DNA of 64,000 nt, taken from contig CALURJ010000003.1 in assembly GCA_944323145.1 (NCBI GenBank), forward strand, positions 82,011 through 146,010. The letters run 5' to 3'. Below the pieces are notes generated by a model that saw only the letters and a list, made by a program, of their open reading frames with translations, searched no databases and was not told the DNA's origin. Positions 1 through 8,076 of the stretch are shown piece after piece. Every line of letters begins with the position of its first letter. The stretch's first letter is position 1. The translations under genes were made by a program, and so were the position numbers. The stretch is from Candidatus Gastranaerophilales bacterium. Lineage in GTDB: Bacteria > Cyanobacteriota > Vampirovibrionia > Gastranaerophilales > Gastranaerophilaceae.

Positions 1-447
1 TGCTGACATCTCCGGTGTTGTAACTACTATAGCTTCGGAAGCACCTGCAACTGCATTTTGAAAACCCTGTTCAATACCTGCGGGGCAGTCAACAAGAATA
101 AAATCAAAATCTTTTTTCAATTTTTCGCATATATCTTTTAATTGTTCTTCGGTTACAGCTGATTTGTCACGTGTTTGGGCAGCAGCAAGAAGACAGAGGT
201 TAGGATTTTTCTTATCTTTTACCAGTGCCTGTTTTAATTTGCAGCGTTCTTCAACAACATCTACTATAGTGTAAACAATTCTGTTTTCTAATCCGAGCAA
301 AAGATCCAAATTTCTCAAACCTAAGTCGGTATCAATCATTACTACTTTTTTGCCGGCTCTTGCAAGAGCTGTTCCTATATTGGCATTAGTAGTAGTTTTT
401 CCGACTCCGCCTTTTCCGGACGTTATTACGATAACTCTACCGCTCAT
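1..447 (-). CDS. minD: Septum site-determining ATPase MinD (N-terminal part, cut by window edge)
   Basis: Reading the minus strand from the ATG at 447 gives about 149 residues with no stop before the window edge. The N-terminus carries the deviant Walker A motif SGKGGVGKTTT (residues 10-20), followed by IDTDLGLRNLDLLLGLE and the Walker B-like DFILVDCPAGIE. These are standard MinD signatures. MinD binds the inner membrane in its ATP form, recruits MinC and so keeps FtsZ rings away from the poles. A good ribosome site (AAGGAG) sits in the 11-nt gap after minC, so the two genes are almost certainly co-transcribed. minE, if present, would lie beyond the left edge. The product is typically about 265 residues, so just over half is visible. 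Confidence 0.96.
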   Translation of the reverse strand, partial: MSGRVIVITSGKGGVGKTTTNANIGTALARAGKKVVMIDTDLGLRNLDLLLGLENRIVYTIVDVVEERCKLKQALVKDKKNPNLCLLAAAQTRDKSAVTEEQLKDICEKLKKDFDFILVDCPAGIEQGFQNAVAGASEAIVVTTPEMSA

Positions 448-458
448 TATTTCTCCTT

Positions 459-1493
459 TTATGATTCATGTATTTTATGTATAATAATTTGTTTTTTCCT
501 AATGCAGGCTTCTTCCGGAATGAATGTATCTGTTTTTTGAATATACGGAATATTTATATTATCCGGACGTCTTGCAAAAACATCTGCAATTCTTAATTGT
601 ATAGCATTCATTTTTAAAGCACGTATTTTTGCATACTGGTTTCCTTCGGAACCTGCATGAGCAATCCCGCCTAAAATTCCCCAAACAGTAATATCACCTT
701 TGGCAATAATTTCGGATCCGGGATTTACATCCCCGATAATTACAATATTACCGTCAGAAGTTATGCTCTGGCCGGAGCGTAATGTCCTTTGAATGTAAAG
801 GGTCGGAAGTTTTTCAGTTTCTCTTAAAGATTTTCTCAAATCATCAAGATTGAAATCTACATCTTCCAGTTCATCTCCTTCAATTTTGTTGGCATTTTCA
901 AGCTGATTATTGAAATTTTCCAGTTCACTTTCAATATTTTCGGCTGATGATTTAATATCTTCAACATTTTCGGAAGTTGAATTATCAATAGTTTCCATCT
1001 GATTTTCAGGGTTAATTGTTTCGGGTTTGATGTTCGCAATTTTTTCAATATCTTCTGACGGAACTTCTTCTTTTAATTTTTTGATATCTTCTTCCTGTGC
1101 AAAAGTTTTGATTTCAGAGCTTTCATCCCCGAAAATTTTATCCAGAGCTTTTTCAAGTTCTTTATTTACTTTTTCCTGATCTGCATTAAATTCTGGAGTC
1201 GGGACTTTATTTTCCAGAACAGAAACTTTAATATTAAGATCTTCGGCAGATTTTACCGTTTCATTTGAACTTGTGCTGATAAATTCAATTTCTGAATTCA
1301 TAGATTCTACAAGAGCTTTAATACTTGTAAGTTCTGTAGAGGTCAAATTAACAGAGCCCAATTTAAGGCAGACTTTTTTACTCTGGGCATCAGGCAAGTC
1401 TAAAATTCTGCTAAGCTCATAAATTATTTCGGAAGTCTTGTTAGCGTTTGAAACATCGACAATAAATCCGTTTTCAATATATCCCTTATCCAT
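459..1493 (-). CDS. minC: Septum site-determining protein MinC
   Basis: FtsZ-ring inhibitor that acts with MinD. The last ~110 residues form the typical MinC C-terminal beta-helix (LYIQRTLRSGQSI, GDVNPGSEIIAKGDITVWG, GIAHAGSEGN), which binds MinD. The first ~75 residues resemble the MinC N-domain. Between them is an unusually long acidic, Glu/Asn/Ser-rich linker (roughly residues 90-230) of predicted low complexity. The product is 344 residues, against about 220-230 for many MinC proteins. An in-frame ATG 42 nt upstream exists, but the ATG at 1493 follows GGAAAGGTG at good spacing and is preferred. minD follows 11 nt downstream and a transglycosylase gene precedes it on the same strand. Confidence 0.93.
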   Translation of the reverse strand: MDKGYIENGFIVDVSNANKTSEIIYELSRILDLPDAQSKKVCLKLGSVNLTSTELTSIKALVESMNSEIEFISTSSNETVKSAEDLNIKVSVLENKVPTPEFNADQEKVNKELEKALDKIFGDESSEIKTFAQEEDIKKLKEEVPSEDIEKIANIKPETINPENQMETIDNSTSENVEDIKSSAENIESELENFNNQLENANKIEGDELEDVDFNLDDLRKSLRETEKLPTLYIQRTLRSGQSITSDGNIVIIGDVNPGSEIIAKGDITVWGILGGIAHAGSEGNQYAKIRALKMNAIQLRIADVFARRPDNINIPYIQKTDTFIPEEACIRKKQIIIHKIHES

Positions 1494-1576
1494 TGTTGCA
1501 CCTTTCCGCAAATATTTAATATATTTCATGAACATACATTAAACATTTGACAACATCAATGGATTATTTAGTTTGT

Positions 1577-2362
1577 TTAAGCAACGGTATAATTTTTATA
1601 ATTATTATAAATTTTATCTACATAATTTTTTGTTTCTTTAAACGGAGGAATTCCATTGTATTTGTCTACATTTCCGGGACCTGCGTTGTAAGCTGCAAGA
1701 GCGAGTTTTACATCTCCGTTATATCTGTCAAGCATTTGTTTAATAAATCTTACTCCGCCGTCTAAATTTTGTTCAGGATCAAACGGGTTTTTAACGCCGA
1801 GCGAAGAAGCTGTTCCAGGCATTAGCTGCATTAGCCCTTTTGCTCCGGCTGATGATTCTGCATTCGGATTAAAACCTGATTCTGTATCAATTATTGCAAG
1901 TACAAGACGTCTATCAACTCCGTATTGGTCTGCTTTTTTGCAGGCAAGATTAACGATTTCAGATTTTGGTATTACTTTTTTATGTTGATTATTGCCTGTA
2001 TTTAAAGATGTCGGATTAATAGAAAAATTAAAAAAGTTGTTTGAATCAAAGGATGGCACTGTTAAATCAGGCTTCCATTCAAGCGGATTAAACAGACTTT
2101 GTGCAGGCATTTGCAATGCTGCAGGATAAGTCGGAGGAGTGAATTGTACACTCGGAGTGTAAGAGGGTAAAAAAGGTACAAAAAACGGCTGGAACTGATA
2201 TCTTGGCATAGAAAAATTAAACAGGGATGTAAACATTCCAAAATTAAAGCCGGAGTTAAACGCGTTCCATCTGCAGCCGCCCCAGAAAGGTCTGAAACCG
2301 CAGGGCATAAACGGCCTGTTAATAAATATATTATGATTATGTACGTGATGATAAAATCCCAT
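1577..2362 (-). CDS. Lytic transglycosylase with C-terminal SLT domain
   Basis: Residues ~130-255 form an SLT (soluble lytic transglycosylase, goose-lysozyme-like) domain with [20 protein letters not shown], the MPGTA motif and [11 protein letters not shown]161 is the expected catalytic acid. Such enzymes cleave the MurNAc-GlcNAc bond of peptidoglycan to leave 1,6-anhydroMurNAc. The N-terminal 120 residues are odd: rich in Phe, Pro, Asn and Tyr, with no recognisable signal peptide, so how it reaches the wall is unclear. A ribosome site (GGGGAAAA) lies just before the ATG. It lies 84 nt upstream of minC on the same strand, so an operon linking wall cleavage to division-site selection is plausible. 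The enzyme family is clear; the substrate context is inferred. Confidence 0.88.
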   Translation of the reverse strand: MGFYHHVHNHNIFINRPFMPCGFRPFWGGCRWNAFNSGFNFGMFTSLFNFSMPRYQFQPFFVPFLPSYTPSVQFTPPTYPAALQMPAQSLFNPLEWKPDLTVPSFDSNNFFNFSINPTSLNTGNNQHKKVIPKSEIVNLACKKADQYGVDRRLVLAIIDTESGFNPNAESSAGAKGLMQLMPGTASSLGVKNPFDPEQNLDGGVRFIKQMLDRYNGDVKLALAAYNAGPGNVDKYNGIPPFKETKNYVDKIYNNYKNYTVA

Positions 2363-2522
2363 TTTTCCCCGTATTTTTTATTCCCCTTAAATATATAAAG
2401 TATTTTCTTTCTTAATATTTGATAAAAAAATGTTTCATGTTAAATTTTGTTAATAAAAATCAACCGTTAACTAATGTAAAATTATATTTTTATTATATTA
2501 TTAAGCTAAGGGTAGAGATAAT

Positions 2523-3209
2523 ATGATTTTTAACGAAACCAAAACACATGAAATTACGGTGGACGTAGTTATTGTAACTATGAAAAATAATGCGCTCCAT
2601 GTACTGCTTGTTAAAAGAACAAATGAACCGTTCAAAGATAAATGGGCAATACCCGGCGGTTATGTGAGACTCTCTGAAAATCTTGATCAGGCAGCATTAA
2701 GAATATTAAAAGAACGTACAAATGTTGATAATATTTATCTTGAGCAGCTTTATACATTCGGGGATCCTCTTAGACACCCTAATGCAAGGGTTATAACCTG
2801 TGCTTATTTCGCTCTGGTACGTGCAGAAGATATCAAAGTCGTTACAACGCCGGAACTGGGTTGGCACAAAATTTCCGACCTCCCGCCGCTCGCATTTGAC
2901 CACAAAGAAATTATTGAATATTCTCTGAAAAGAACCCGTGAAAGATTAGAACTTTGCCCTGTAGCTTATCAGCTTTTGAATGAAAAATTTACTTTAACAG
3001 AAATGCAAAAAGCTTATGAATTGATTATGGGCAAGAAGCTTGATAAGCGGAATTTCAGAAAGAAAGCGCTTGCTACCGAAGGCTTGATTGAGTTGAACGA
3101 ATATACAAAATCTTCTTCAAAACGACCTGCAAGGCTTTATACTTTTGAAAATATTAAGCTTAACTCTAAAAGAGCTCATTTTATTTCAAAAAACAAGGAG
3201 AAAAAATAA
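2523..3209 (+). CDS. NrtR-like Nudix-domain transcriptional regulator
   Basis: Residues ~8-140 form a Nudix fold (VDVVIVTMKNNALHVLLVKR, KWAIPGGYV). Residues ~150-215 match the winged-helix DNA-binding tail typical of NrtR-type regulators. The Nudix box is degenerate: after GGYVRLSENLDQAAL it reads RILKERT instead of REUxEExGU, so key metal-binding glutamates are missing. That suits an ADP-ribose-sensing repressor better than an active hydrolase. NrtR proteins usually control NAD or sugar metabolism, but no such gene is adjacent. secG starts on the base after the stop codon, so the two are probably co-transcribed. Its operator and regulon are not visible here. Confidence 0.82.
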   Translation: MIFNETKTHEITVDVVIVTMKNNALHVLLVKRTNEPFKDKWAIPGGYVRLSENLDQAALRILKERTNVDNIYLEQLYTFGDPLRHPNARVITCAYFALVRAEDIKVVTTPELGWHKISDLPPLAFDHKEIIEYSLKRTRERLELCPVAYQLLNEKFTLTEMQKAYELIMGKKLDKRNFRKKALATEGLIELNEYTKSSSKRPARLYTFENIKLNSKRAHFISKNKEKK

Positions 3210-3437
3210 ATGTTAGTTAATATAGTTTGGGCCGTACAAATAATTTCAGCTTTGCTGCTAATTGTATTGATATTATTGCATTCACCGAAAGGCGACGGCA
3301 TTGCGGGCATGGGCGGAGCCTCTCATGTTTTTGCTTCCCAAAAAAGTGCTGAAAAAGGCTTAAATAAGCTTACGGGAATAGTTTCTGCAATATTTTTAAT
3401 TTGCACATTCCTTATTGGTTTTGGGATTATCAAATAG
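3210..3437 (+). CDS. secG: Preprotein translocase subunit SecG
   Basis: A 75-residue membrane protein with two hydrophobic helices (residues ~3-23 and ~55-74) separated by the conserved cytoplasmic segment LLHSPKGDGIAGMGGASHVFASQKSAEKGLNKLT. Length and motif order match SecG, the accessory subunit of the SecYEG channel that assists SecA-driven export. The ribosome site AAGGAG lies inside the 3' end of the upstream regulator gene, whose stop codon directly precedes this ATG, so translation of the two is tightly linked. Downstream is a short palindromic repeat rather than a clear terminator. Confidence 0.93.
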   Translation: MLVNIVWAVQIISALLLIVLILLHSPKGDGIAGMGGASHVFASQKSAEKGLNKLTGIVSAIFLICTFLIGFGIIK

Positions 3438-3449
3438 AATAATTTTTGT

Positions 3450-3524
3450 CCCTCGCCCTATTCGGGAGAGGGTTGAATTTCAACTTAAGCTGTGCGAAAG
3501 TTAGAAATTCGGGTGAGGGTTGAA
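3450..3524. repeat. Imperfect palindrome with internal direct repeat between secG and tcdA
   Basis: CCCTCGCCC (3450-3458) faces GGGTGAGGG (3511-3519), complementary except for one wobble. Inside, ATTCGGGAGAGGGTTGAA (3460-3477) is repeated with one change at 3507-3524 and ends at the tcdA ATG. The GAGGG of the second copy is placed to act as the tcdA ribosome site. It looks like a dispersed intergenic repeat that supplied a translation signal. No second full copy was seen in this window. Confidence 0.55.
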
Positions 3525-4271
3525 ATGGAAAATATTTTTTCACGCAATGAACTTTTCTGGGGAGAAGAAAATCAAAAACTTCTCTCTTTTAAGCATGTTG
3601 CAGTTTTCGGCCTTGGCGGTGTCGGCGGTTTTTGTGCTGAAGCTCTTGCAAGAGCAGGAGTCGGTGAGTTAACAATAATTGATTTTGATACGGTTTCTAA
3701 AACAAATATAAACCGACAGCTTATTGCTCTGAATTCTACCGTCGGACAAAGCAAAACAAAACTTTTTGAGCAGAGGTTAAAGGACATAAATCCTGATATA
3801 AAATTACATGTTGTTAATGATTTTTATAACGGGAATTTGGATTTATCAAATATTGACTATGCTGCTGATGCAATTGACACTATGCGTTCAAAGATAGAAT
3901 TGCTTGAAACCTGTGTGAATTCAAATATCCCTGTAATAAGTTCTATGGGGGCGGGTAACAGAATTGACCCGGCAAAACTTTACATCTCTGATATTTCAGA
4001 AATTGAGGATAAGAATGCGCCTTTTGTTTCAAATATAATATATCAGTTGAAAAAACGCGGGATTGAAAAGGGGATTACCGTTGTTGCGAGCAGGGAAAAA
4101 CCTTTTGTTCAGGAAAGAATTTCATCAACCGAAAAAATCGTAACAAATTCGGGTGAAAATATTGAGTTTACAAAAATTACCCCGTCATCAACTCCGTTTG
4201 TGGCAAGCTGTGCAGGAATATTTATGGCATCATATATTACGCAAAGCTTTTTAAAGGAGTACAGACAATGA
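3525..4271 (+). CDS. tcdA: tRNA threonylcarbamoyladenosine dehydratase (ThiF/MoeB family)
   Basis: An E1-like adenylating protein of 248 residues. It has the nucleotide-binding GLGGVGG loop (residues ~29-35), IIDFDTVSKTNINRQLIA and the family sequence PVISSMGAGNRIDPAKLYISDI typical of TcdA/CsdL. The enzyme uses ATP to cyclise t6A37 of tRNA to ct6A, refining ANN decoding. An in-frame GTG at 3492 lies inside a repeat, whereas the ATG at 3525 follows GTGAGGG at suitable spacing and is preferred. The stop overlaps the next ATG by 4 nt (ATGA), implying translational coupling with the SDR gene. Assignment among ThiF-like families rests on overall length and these motifs. Confidence 0.85.
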   Translation: MENIFSRNELFWGEENQKLLSFKHVAVFGLGGVGGFCAEALARAGVGELTIIDFDTVSKTNINRQLIALNSTVGQSKTKLFEQRLKDINPDIKLHVVNDFYNGNLDLSNIDYAADAIDTMRSKIELLETCVNSNIPVISSMGAGNRIDPAKLYISDISEIEDKNAPFVSNIIYQLKKRGIEKGITVVASREKPFVQERISSTEKIVTNSGENIEFTKITPSSTPFVASCAGIFMASYITQSFLKEYRQ

Positions 4272-4969
4272 ATATACTTGTAACAGGAGCATCAAAAGGT
4301 ATAGGAAACGTAATTGCCTCAGAACTTCAAAGCGTTGGAGAGGTTTTTGTAACCGGAAGAAACGAACAGGCGCTGGCGGCATGTAATGCTAAAGGTTTTT
4401 GTATTTGTGATTTATCAAAGGATATAAATAATCTTGCAAAGTTTATTGAAGATAAAAACATTGATGTACTTGTAAATAATGCGGGTGAATATATTTATGC
4501 CGGTCTGGAAACTATGAATATTGCTGACATTCAAAGGCTTTATCAAACAAATTTGATAGCTCCTGCATACCTTATCTCCAGGGCAATTCCAAATATGAAA
4601 AGGCAAAAATGGGGAAAAATTATAAATATCGGGTCAATATCAGGCGTAATGGGTGAAGCTTATGCAAGTATTTATTCTTCGTCTAAATCAGGGTTGATAG
4701 GTTTGACAAAAGCACTGGCGTTAGAGCTTGCCGAATATAATATTACAGTAAATACAATAAATCCGGGGTGGGTTGAAACGGAATTAGGATTGAATTCTAT
4801 TGAGGATAGCGAGTTTTCAAAAGATGAAATTATTGACACAATCCCTCAAAAACGTTTCGTAAAACCTGAAGAAGTGGCAAAACTTTGTAAATATTTAATT
4901 TCAGAAGATGCAAAGGGAATAACAGGACAGTCAATAAACCTTTGTGCGGGTTTGAGTGTCGGAATTTAA
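4268..4969 (+). CDS. Short-chain dehydrogenase/reductase (FabG-like)
   Basis: Classical SDR of 233 residues. It has the NAD(P) motif TGASKGIG (residues 6-13), NNAG, a catalytic serine in NIGSISG and the YxxxK pair in YSSSK. The NPGWVET and GQSINLCAG segments are also standard. It resembles 3-oxoacyl-ACP reductase-like proteins, but the substrate cannot be told from sequence. It overlaps tcdA by 4 nt, so it is translationally coupled to it. Its stop codon overlaps the convergent GT9 stop. No other fatty-acid genes are adjacent, which argues against calling it the main FabG. Confidence 0.85.
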   Translation: MNILVTGASKGIGNVIASELQSVGEVFVTGRNEQALAACNAKGFCICDLSKDINNLAKFIEDKNIDVLVNNAGEYIYAGLETMNIADIQRLYQTNLIAPAYLISRAIPNMKRQKWGKIINIGSISGVMGEAYASIYSSSKSGLIGLTKALALELAEYNITVNTINPGWVETELGLNSIEDSEFSKDEIIDTIPQKRFVKPEEVAKLCKYLISEDAKGITGQSINLCAGLSVGI

Positions 4970-5952
4970 TTTAATATTTTACTTACAATATCTTCAGCTG
5001 AAATCTTTAAACAGTCAAGTTTATCGCAGGTCGTCTGTCTGTGTTCCCAGAGGCACGGTTTTATAGGACATTTGTCATTAGCTTTGATTGGTATAACATT
5101 TTCTGATTGCGGAATTAATTTTTTGTCATCTGTCGGCCCGAAAATTACATAAGTTTTTGTTCCCATGGCAACAGCAACATGCAAAGGGGCAGAATCTGAG
5201 CATATAAATTTTTCAGCCTTGCCAATTAAAACAGCTAAATCTCTTAAACTTTTTGTTTTACCGTAATAGTTTGTGAAGAGTGAAGAGTGAAGAGTGATGC
5301 GTGAAAGAATTGTTTCTATTACTTCCTTATCATCGGGCCCGCCGGCTAAGATAACGTGTTTGCCTTTCTCAATAAGTAAATCAACGGTTTGCGCCCATAT
5401 TTCCGCAGTAATTGTTTTAACCATTCCTTTTTGTATGCTCATTTTGCTTACCCCGGGGTGAATTAAAACGGAGTTCGTAATTTTTTCCTGAGTTTCGACA
5501 TTAATTTCAGGCAGGTATGTTTTATTGTTTGTAATCGGTGTTACAAGGTCGTGATACATTGCACAGGCGTACTGATTTTTATTTAGAGGAACAGCTTTTG
5601 TAAGCAAAATTCGGCTTAACTCCCCTGTATCATAGCCGTATCTCTTTTTAATTCCCGTTAGTGTCAAAAGGATACTGATTAACTTGTTGCCGCCTGATGA
5701 AACTACAAGGTCAAAATCCCCTTTGCGAGCGAGATATACAAGTTTTAAAAGTTCTGTATATTTATTTTTCCCTTTAACATCAATAAGGAATAAATCATCA
5801 ATAATATCTGTTAAATCCTTAACACTTTTGCTTCTCGGCTCAAGTGCAAGAGTTATTTTTGAGTTTGGAAATTCTTTTTTTAATGATATAAGGGCAGGCA
5901 GAAAAAATATTTCATCACCTATTCCGCCAAAGTTGATAGCTAAAATATTCAT
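4966..5952 (-). CDS. Glycosyltransferase family 9 (heptosyltransferase-like)
   Basis: About 328 residues. The N-terminus MNILAINFGGIGDEIFFLPAL and the C-terminal FICSDSAPLHVAVAMGTKTYVIFGPTD are the hallmarks of ADP-heptose:LPS heptosyltransferases (GT9, GT-B fold). The C-terminal Cys-rich segment (CPIKPCLWEHRQTTCDKLDC) also occurs in this family. It probably adds a sugar to the inner core of LPS or a similar surface glycan at the inner membrane. The ATG at 5952 begins the conserved motif; an in-frame TTG lies 15 nt upstream and neither has a clear ribosome site. The gene contains 3.6 copies of a 7-nt unit at 5273-5297, so loss or gain of a unit would shift the frame. Confidence 0.87.
   Translation of the reverse strand: MNILAINFGGIGDEIFFLPALISLKKEFPNSKITLALEPRSKSVKDLTDIIDDLFLIDVKGKNKYTELLKLVYLARKGDFDLVVSSGGNKLISILLTLTGIKKRYGYDTGELSRILLTKAVPLNKNQYACAMYHDLVTPITNNKTYLPEINVETQEKITNSVLIHPGVSKMSIQKGMVKTITAEIWAQTVDLLIEKGKHVILAGGPDDKEVIETILSRITLHSSLFTNYYGKTKSLRDLAVLIGKAEKFICSDSAPLHVAVAMGTKTYVIFGPTDDKKLIPQSENVIPIKANDKCPIKPCLWEHRQTTCDKLDCLKISAEDIVSKILN
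5273..5297. repeat. Heptanucleotide tandem repeat inside the GT9 gene
   Basis: Three perfect copies of GTGAAGA plus GTGA. It is translated within the GT9 gene as part of a Ser/Leu/His-rich stretch (SRITLHSSLFTNYY). The unit length is not a multiple of three, so slipped-strand copy change would switch the gene off. Confidence 0.8.
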
Positions 5953-5978
5953 AAGATAATTATACAATAAAAAAATAC

Positions 5979-6005
5979 TGTCATTCCAAACTTGTTTCGG
6001 AATCT
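5979..6005. repeat. Small dispersed palindrome (GATTCCGAAACAAGTTTGGAATGAC type)
   Basis: The segment TGTCATTCC...GGAATCT forms a short hairpin between the GT9 gene and comM. A related palindrome of the same design (GATTGCGGATCAAGTCCGCAATGAC) lies at 10792-10816. The shared layout, GAT-stem-CAAGT-stem-AATGAC, suggests one family of dispersed repeats. Confidence 0.5.
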
Positions 6006-6026
6006 GTTTTATATTAATATTAACTT

Positions 6027-7562
6027 ATGGTAAACAAAGTTACAACCGCAACTGTAATAGGTCTTAATGCATATAAAGTTTCTGTGGAAACGGATGTTTT
6101 AAACGGACTTCCCGGGTTTTCAATTGTAGGGCTTCCGGACACCGCAATAAATGAAGCCCGTGACAGAGTTCGCTCAGCCATAAAAAATTCAGGATTTACT
6201 TTCCCTGCCAAAAAAGTTGTAATAAACCTTGCGCCTGCTGATTTAAAAAAAGAGGGTTCTAATTTTGACCTTCCGATAGCTGTCGGATTGTTAGTTGAAG
6301 AAGGTATTATTGATGAGGGGAAAATCAAGGGCTGTGCCTTTATCGGTGAACTTTCCCTTGATGGAGAATTGCGCGGAGTGACAGGTGTTTTACCTCTTGT
6401 TCTCGGTTTGAAAGATGCGGGAGTAAAAAATATTTTTGTTCCTTCCATAAATGCCTGTGAAGCGGCTCTTGCGGGAGATGATGTAAATATTTTCCCTGCA
6501 GGATATCTCGGAGATGTTGTAAATCATTTTACCGACAATCCTATAAAGCCCGTAACTGTCAATATCGCAGAGTATTTAACCGAAAAATCGGCAGAAGATT
6601 ATCTTTATGATTTTAAAGATGTAAAAGGCCAACAAAAAGCCAAAAGAGCTTTAGAAATTGCAGCAGCAGGCGGACATAATATGTTAATGACAGGTTCCCC
6701 GGGCTCGGGTAAAACCCTTATGGCAAAATGTTTTGCATCAATTTTACCGCCTCTGGAGCTTAAAGAAGCTCTGGAGTTAACTAAAATCTACAGTATAGCC
6801 GGACTTTTACCTTCCGATGAACCTTTGATGACGAAAAGACCTTTTAGGGCAGTTCATCATACGGCGTCTGCAAACGGTATAATAGGCGGCGGTTCAAATC
6901 CAAAGCCCGGTGAAATTACTTTAGCTCACAGGGGTGTGTTATTTCTTGATGAAATGGTTGAGTTTCCGAGAAATGTATTAGAGGTTCTCCGCCAGCCTCT
7001 TGAAGACGGAGAAATTGTTATTGCGCGTGCAAAACATTCTATAAAATATCCTGCTAAATTTATGCTTCTCGGGGCAATGAATCCTTGTCCTTGCGGATAT
7101 TTAGGGGATAAAGAAAAACAGTGTTCATGTTCTGAATTTCAAATAAATCGTTATCAGTCGCGTCTTTCCGGCCCTCTGTTAGATAGAATTGATTTACAGG
7201 TTGAAGTTCCAAGACTGACGGCCGAAGAACTTTTGAATATAAAGCCTTCAGCTGAATCTTCAAAAGATATACGTGCCCGTGTTGTTAAAGCTCGAAAAAT
7301 TCAGGCAGAGAGATATAAAGATGACGGTATTTTAACAAATTCTGAGCTTACATCCAAATTAATAAAAAAATATTGTAAACTTGATAAAGCGAGTATGGAA
7401 ATTTTAAAAACCGCGGCAATTAAATATCAGCTTTCCGGCAGGCGCTATGACAGAATTTTGAAACTTGCAAGAACTATTGCAGATTTGGAAGGCTCACAGG
7501 ATATTACTCAAAATCATCTTATGCAGGCGCTGCAGTACAGAATGGTTAACCGGTCAAATTAA
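6027..7562 (+). CDS. comM: ComM/YifB-family Mg-chelatase-like AAA+ ATPase
   Basis: 511 residues with the usual three parts. An N-terminal ChlI-like lid domain (VNKVTTATVIGLNAYKVSVE, LPGFSIVGLPDTAINEARDRV) is followed by an AAA+ core with Walker A GSPGSGKT (residues ~223-230) and FLDEMVEF Walker B, then a C-terminal Mg_chelatase_C region (YQLSGRRYDRILKLARTIADLEG). The zinc-like cysteines NPCPCGYLGDKEKQCSC are present. ComM is a hexameric helicase that promotes branch migration of incoming DNA during natural transformation. This fits a genome that also has type IV pili. The 3' end overlaps the convergent chromate-transporter gene by 17 nt. Confidence 0.93.
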   Translation: MVNKVTTATVIGLNAYKVSVETDVLNGLPGFSIVGLPDTAINEARDRVRSAIKNSGFTFPAKKVVINLAPADLKKEGSNFDLPIAVGLLVEEGIIDEGKIKGCAFIGELSLDGELRGVTGVLPLVLGLKDAGVKNIFVPSINACEAALAGDDVNIFPAGYLGDVVNHFTDNPIKPVTVNIAEYLTEKSAEDYLYDFKDVKGQQKAKRALEIAAAGGHNMLMTGSPGSGKTLMAKCFASILPPLELKEALELTKIYSIAGLLPSDEPLMTKRPFRAVHHTASANGIIGGGSNPKPGEITLAHRGVLFLDEMVEFPRNVLEVLRQPLEDGEIVIARAKHSIKYPAKFMLLGAMNPCPCGYLGDKEKQCSCSEFQINRYQSRLSGPLLDRIDLQVEVPRLTAEELLNIKPSAESSKDIRARVVKARKIQAERYKDDGILTNSELTSKLIKKYCKLDKASMEILKTAAIKYQLSGRRYDRILKLARTIADLEGSQDITQNHLMQALQYRMVNRSN

Positions 7563-8076
7563 AAAATCCCGCAATTAAGCCGACAAGAGCTGATACACCG
7601 AGATAAAACAACGGGTCTCTTTTTTCGGTTAAACTTGCGAAGAATAAGCCCGCAAGAAGAATCATTCCAGGAATGTTTATATTATTGATAAACATATCAA
7701 CGCCAACAGCAGCTAAAAGCCCGCAGCCTGCAGGTTTTAATGTATAAATTACGGAACGCACATATTTGTTATGTTTAAATTGTTCCAAAACTTTTGAAAT
7801 AATTACAACAATTATAAAAGACGGAAGGATAACTGATGTTGTTGCGATAAGAGATCCTAAAATCCCCGCAGTTTTAAATCCTGCAAATGTCGCAACGTTT
7901 ACACCGATTGGCCCCGGAGTAATCGATGATATGGCTATCATATCCGCAAGTTCTTTAGTCGTATACCATTTTTGAATATCCGCTATATGATAAAGAAACG
8001 GTAATGTGGCATAACCGCCGCCAAATGAAAACAATCCTATATGGAAAAATTCTAAGAACAGTTTTAAATATATCAT
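7546..8076 (-). CDS. Chromate transporter family protein (half-size, second of pair)
   Basis: 176 residues, highly hydrophobic, with the CHR-domain signatures FHIGLFSFGGGYATLPFL near the N-terminus and ITPGPIGVNVATFAGFKTAGI near residues 50-70. Half-size CHR proteins usually work as a heterodimer with a partner encoded next door, here the gene at 8073-8633, with which it overlaps by 4 nt (ATGA). The family exports chromate or other oxyanions; the true substrate is not known. The pair follows atpC on the same strand after only 5 nt and may be read from the ATP synthase transcript. Confidence 0.88.
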   Translation of the reverse strand: MIYLKLFLEFFHIGLFSFGGGYATLPFLYHIADIQKWYTTKELADMIAISSITPGPIGVNVATFAGFKTAGILGSLIATTSVILPSFIIVVIISKVLEQFKHNKYVRSVIYTLKPAGCGLLAAVGVDMFINNINIPGMILLAGLFFASLTEKRDPLFYLGVSALVGLIAGFFNLTG

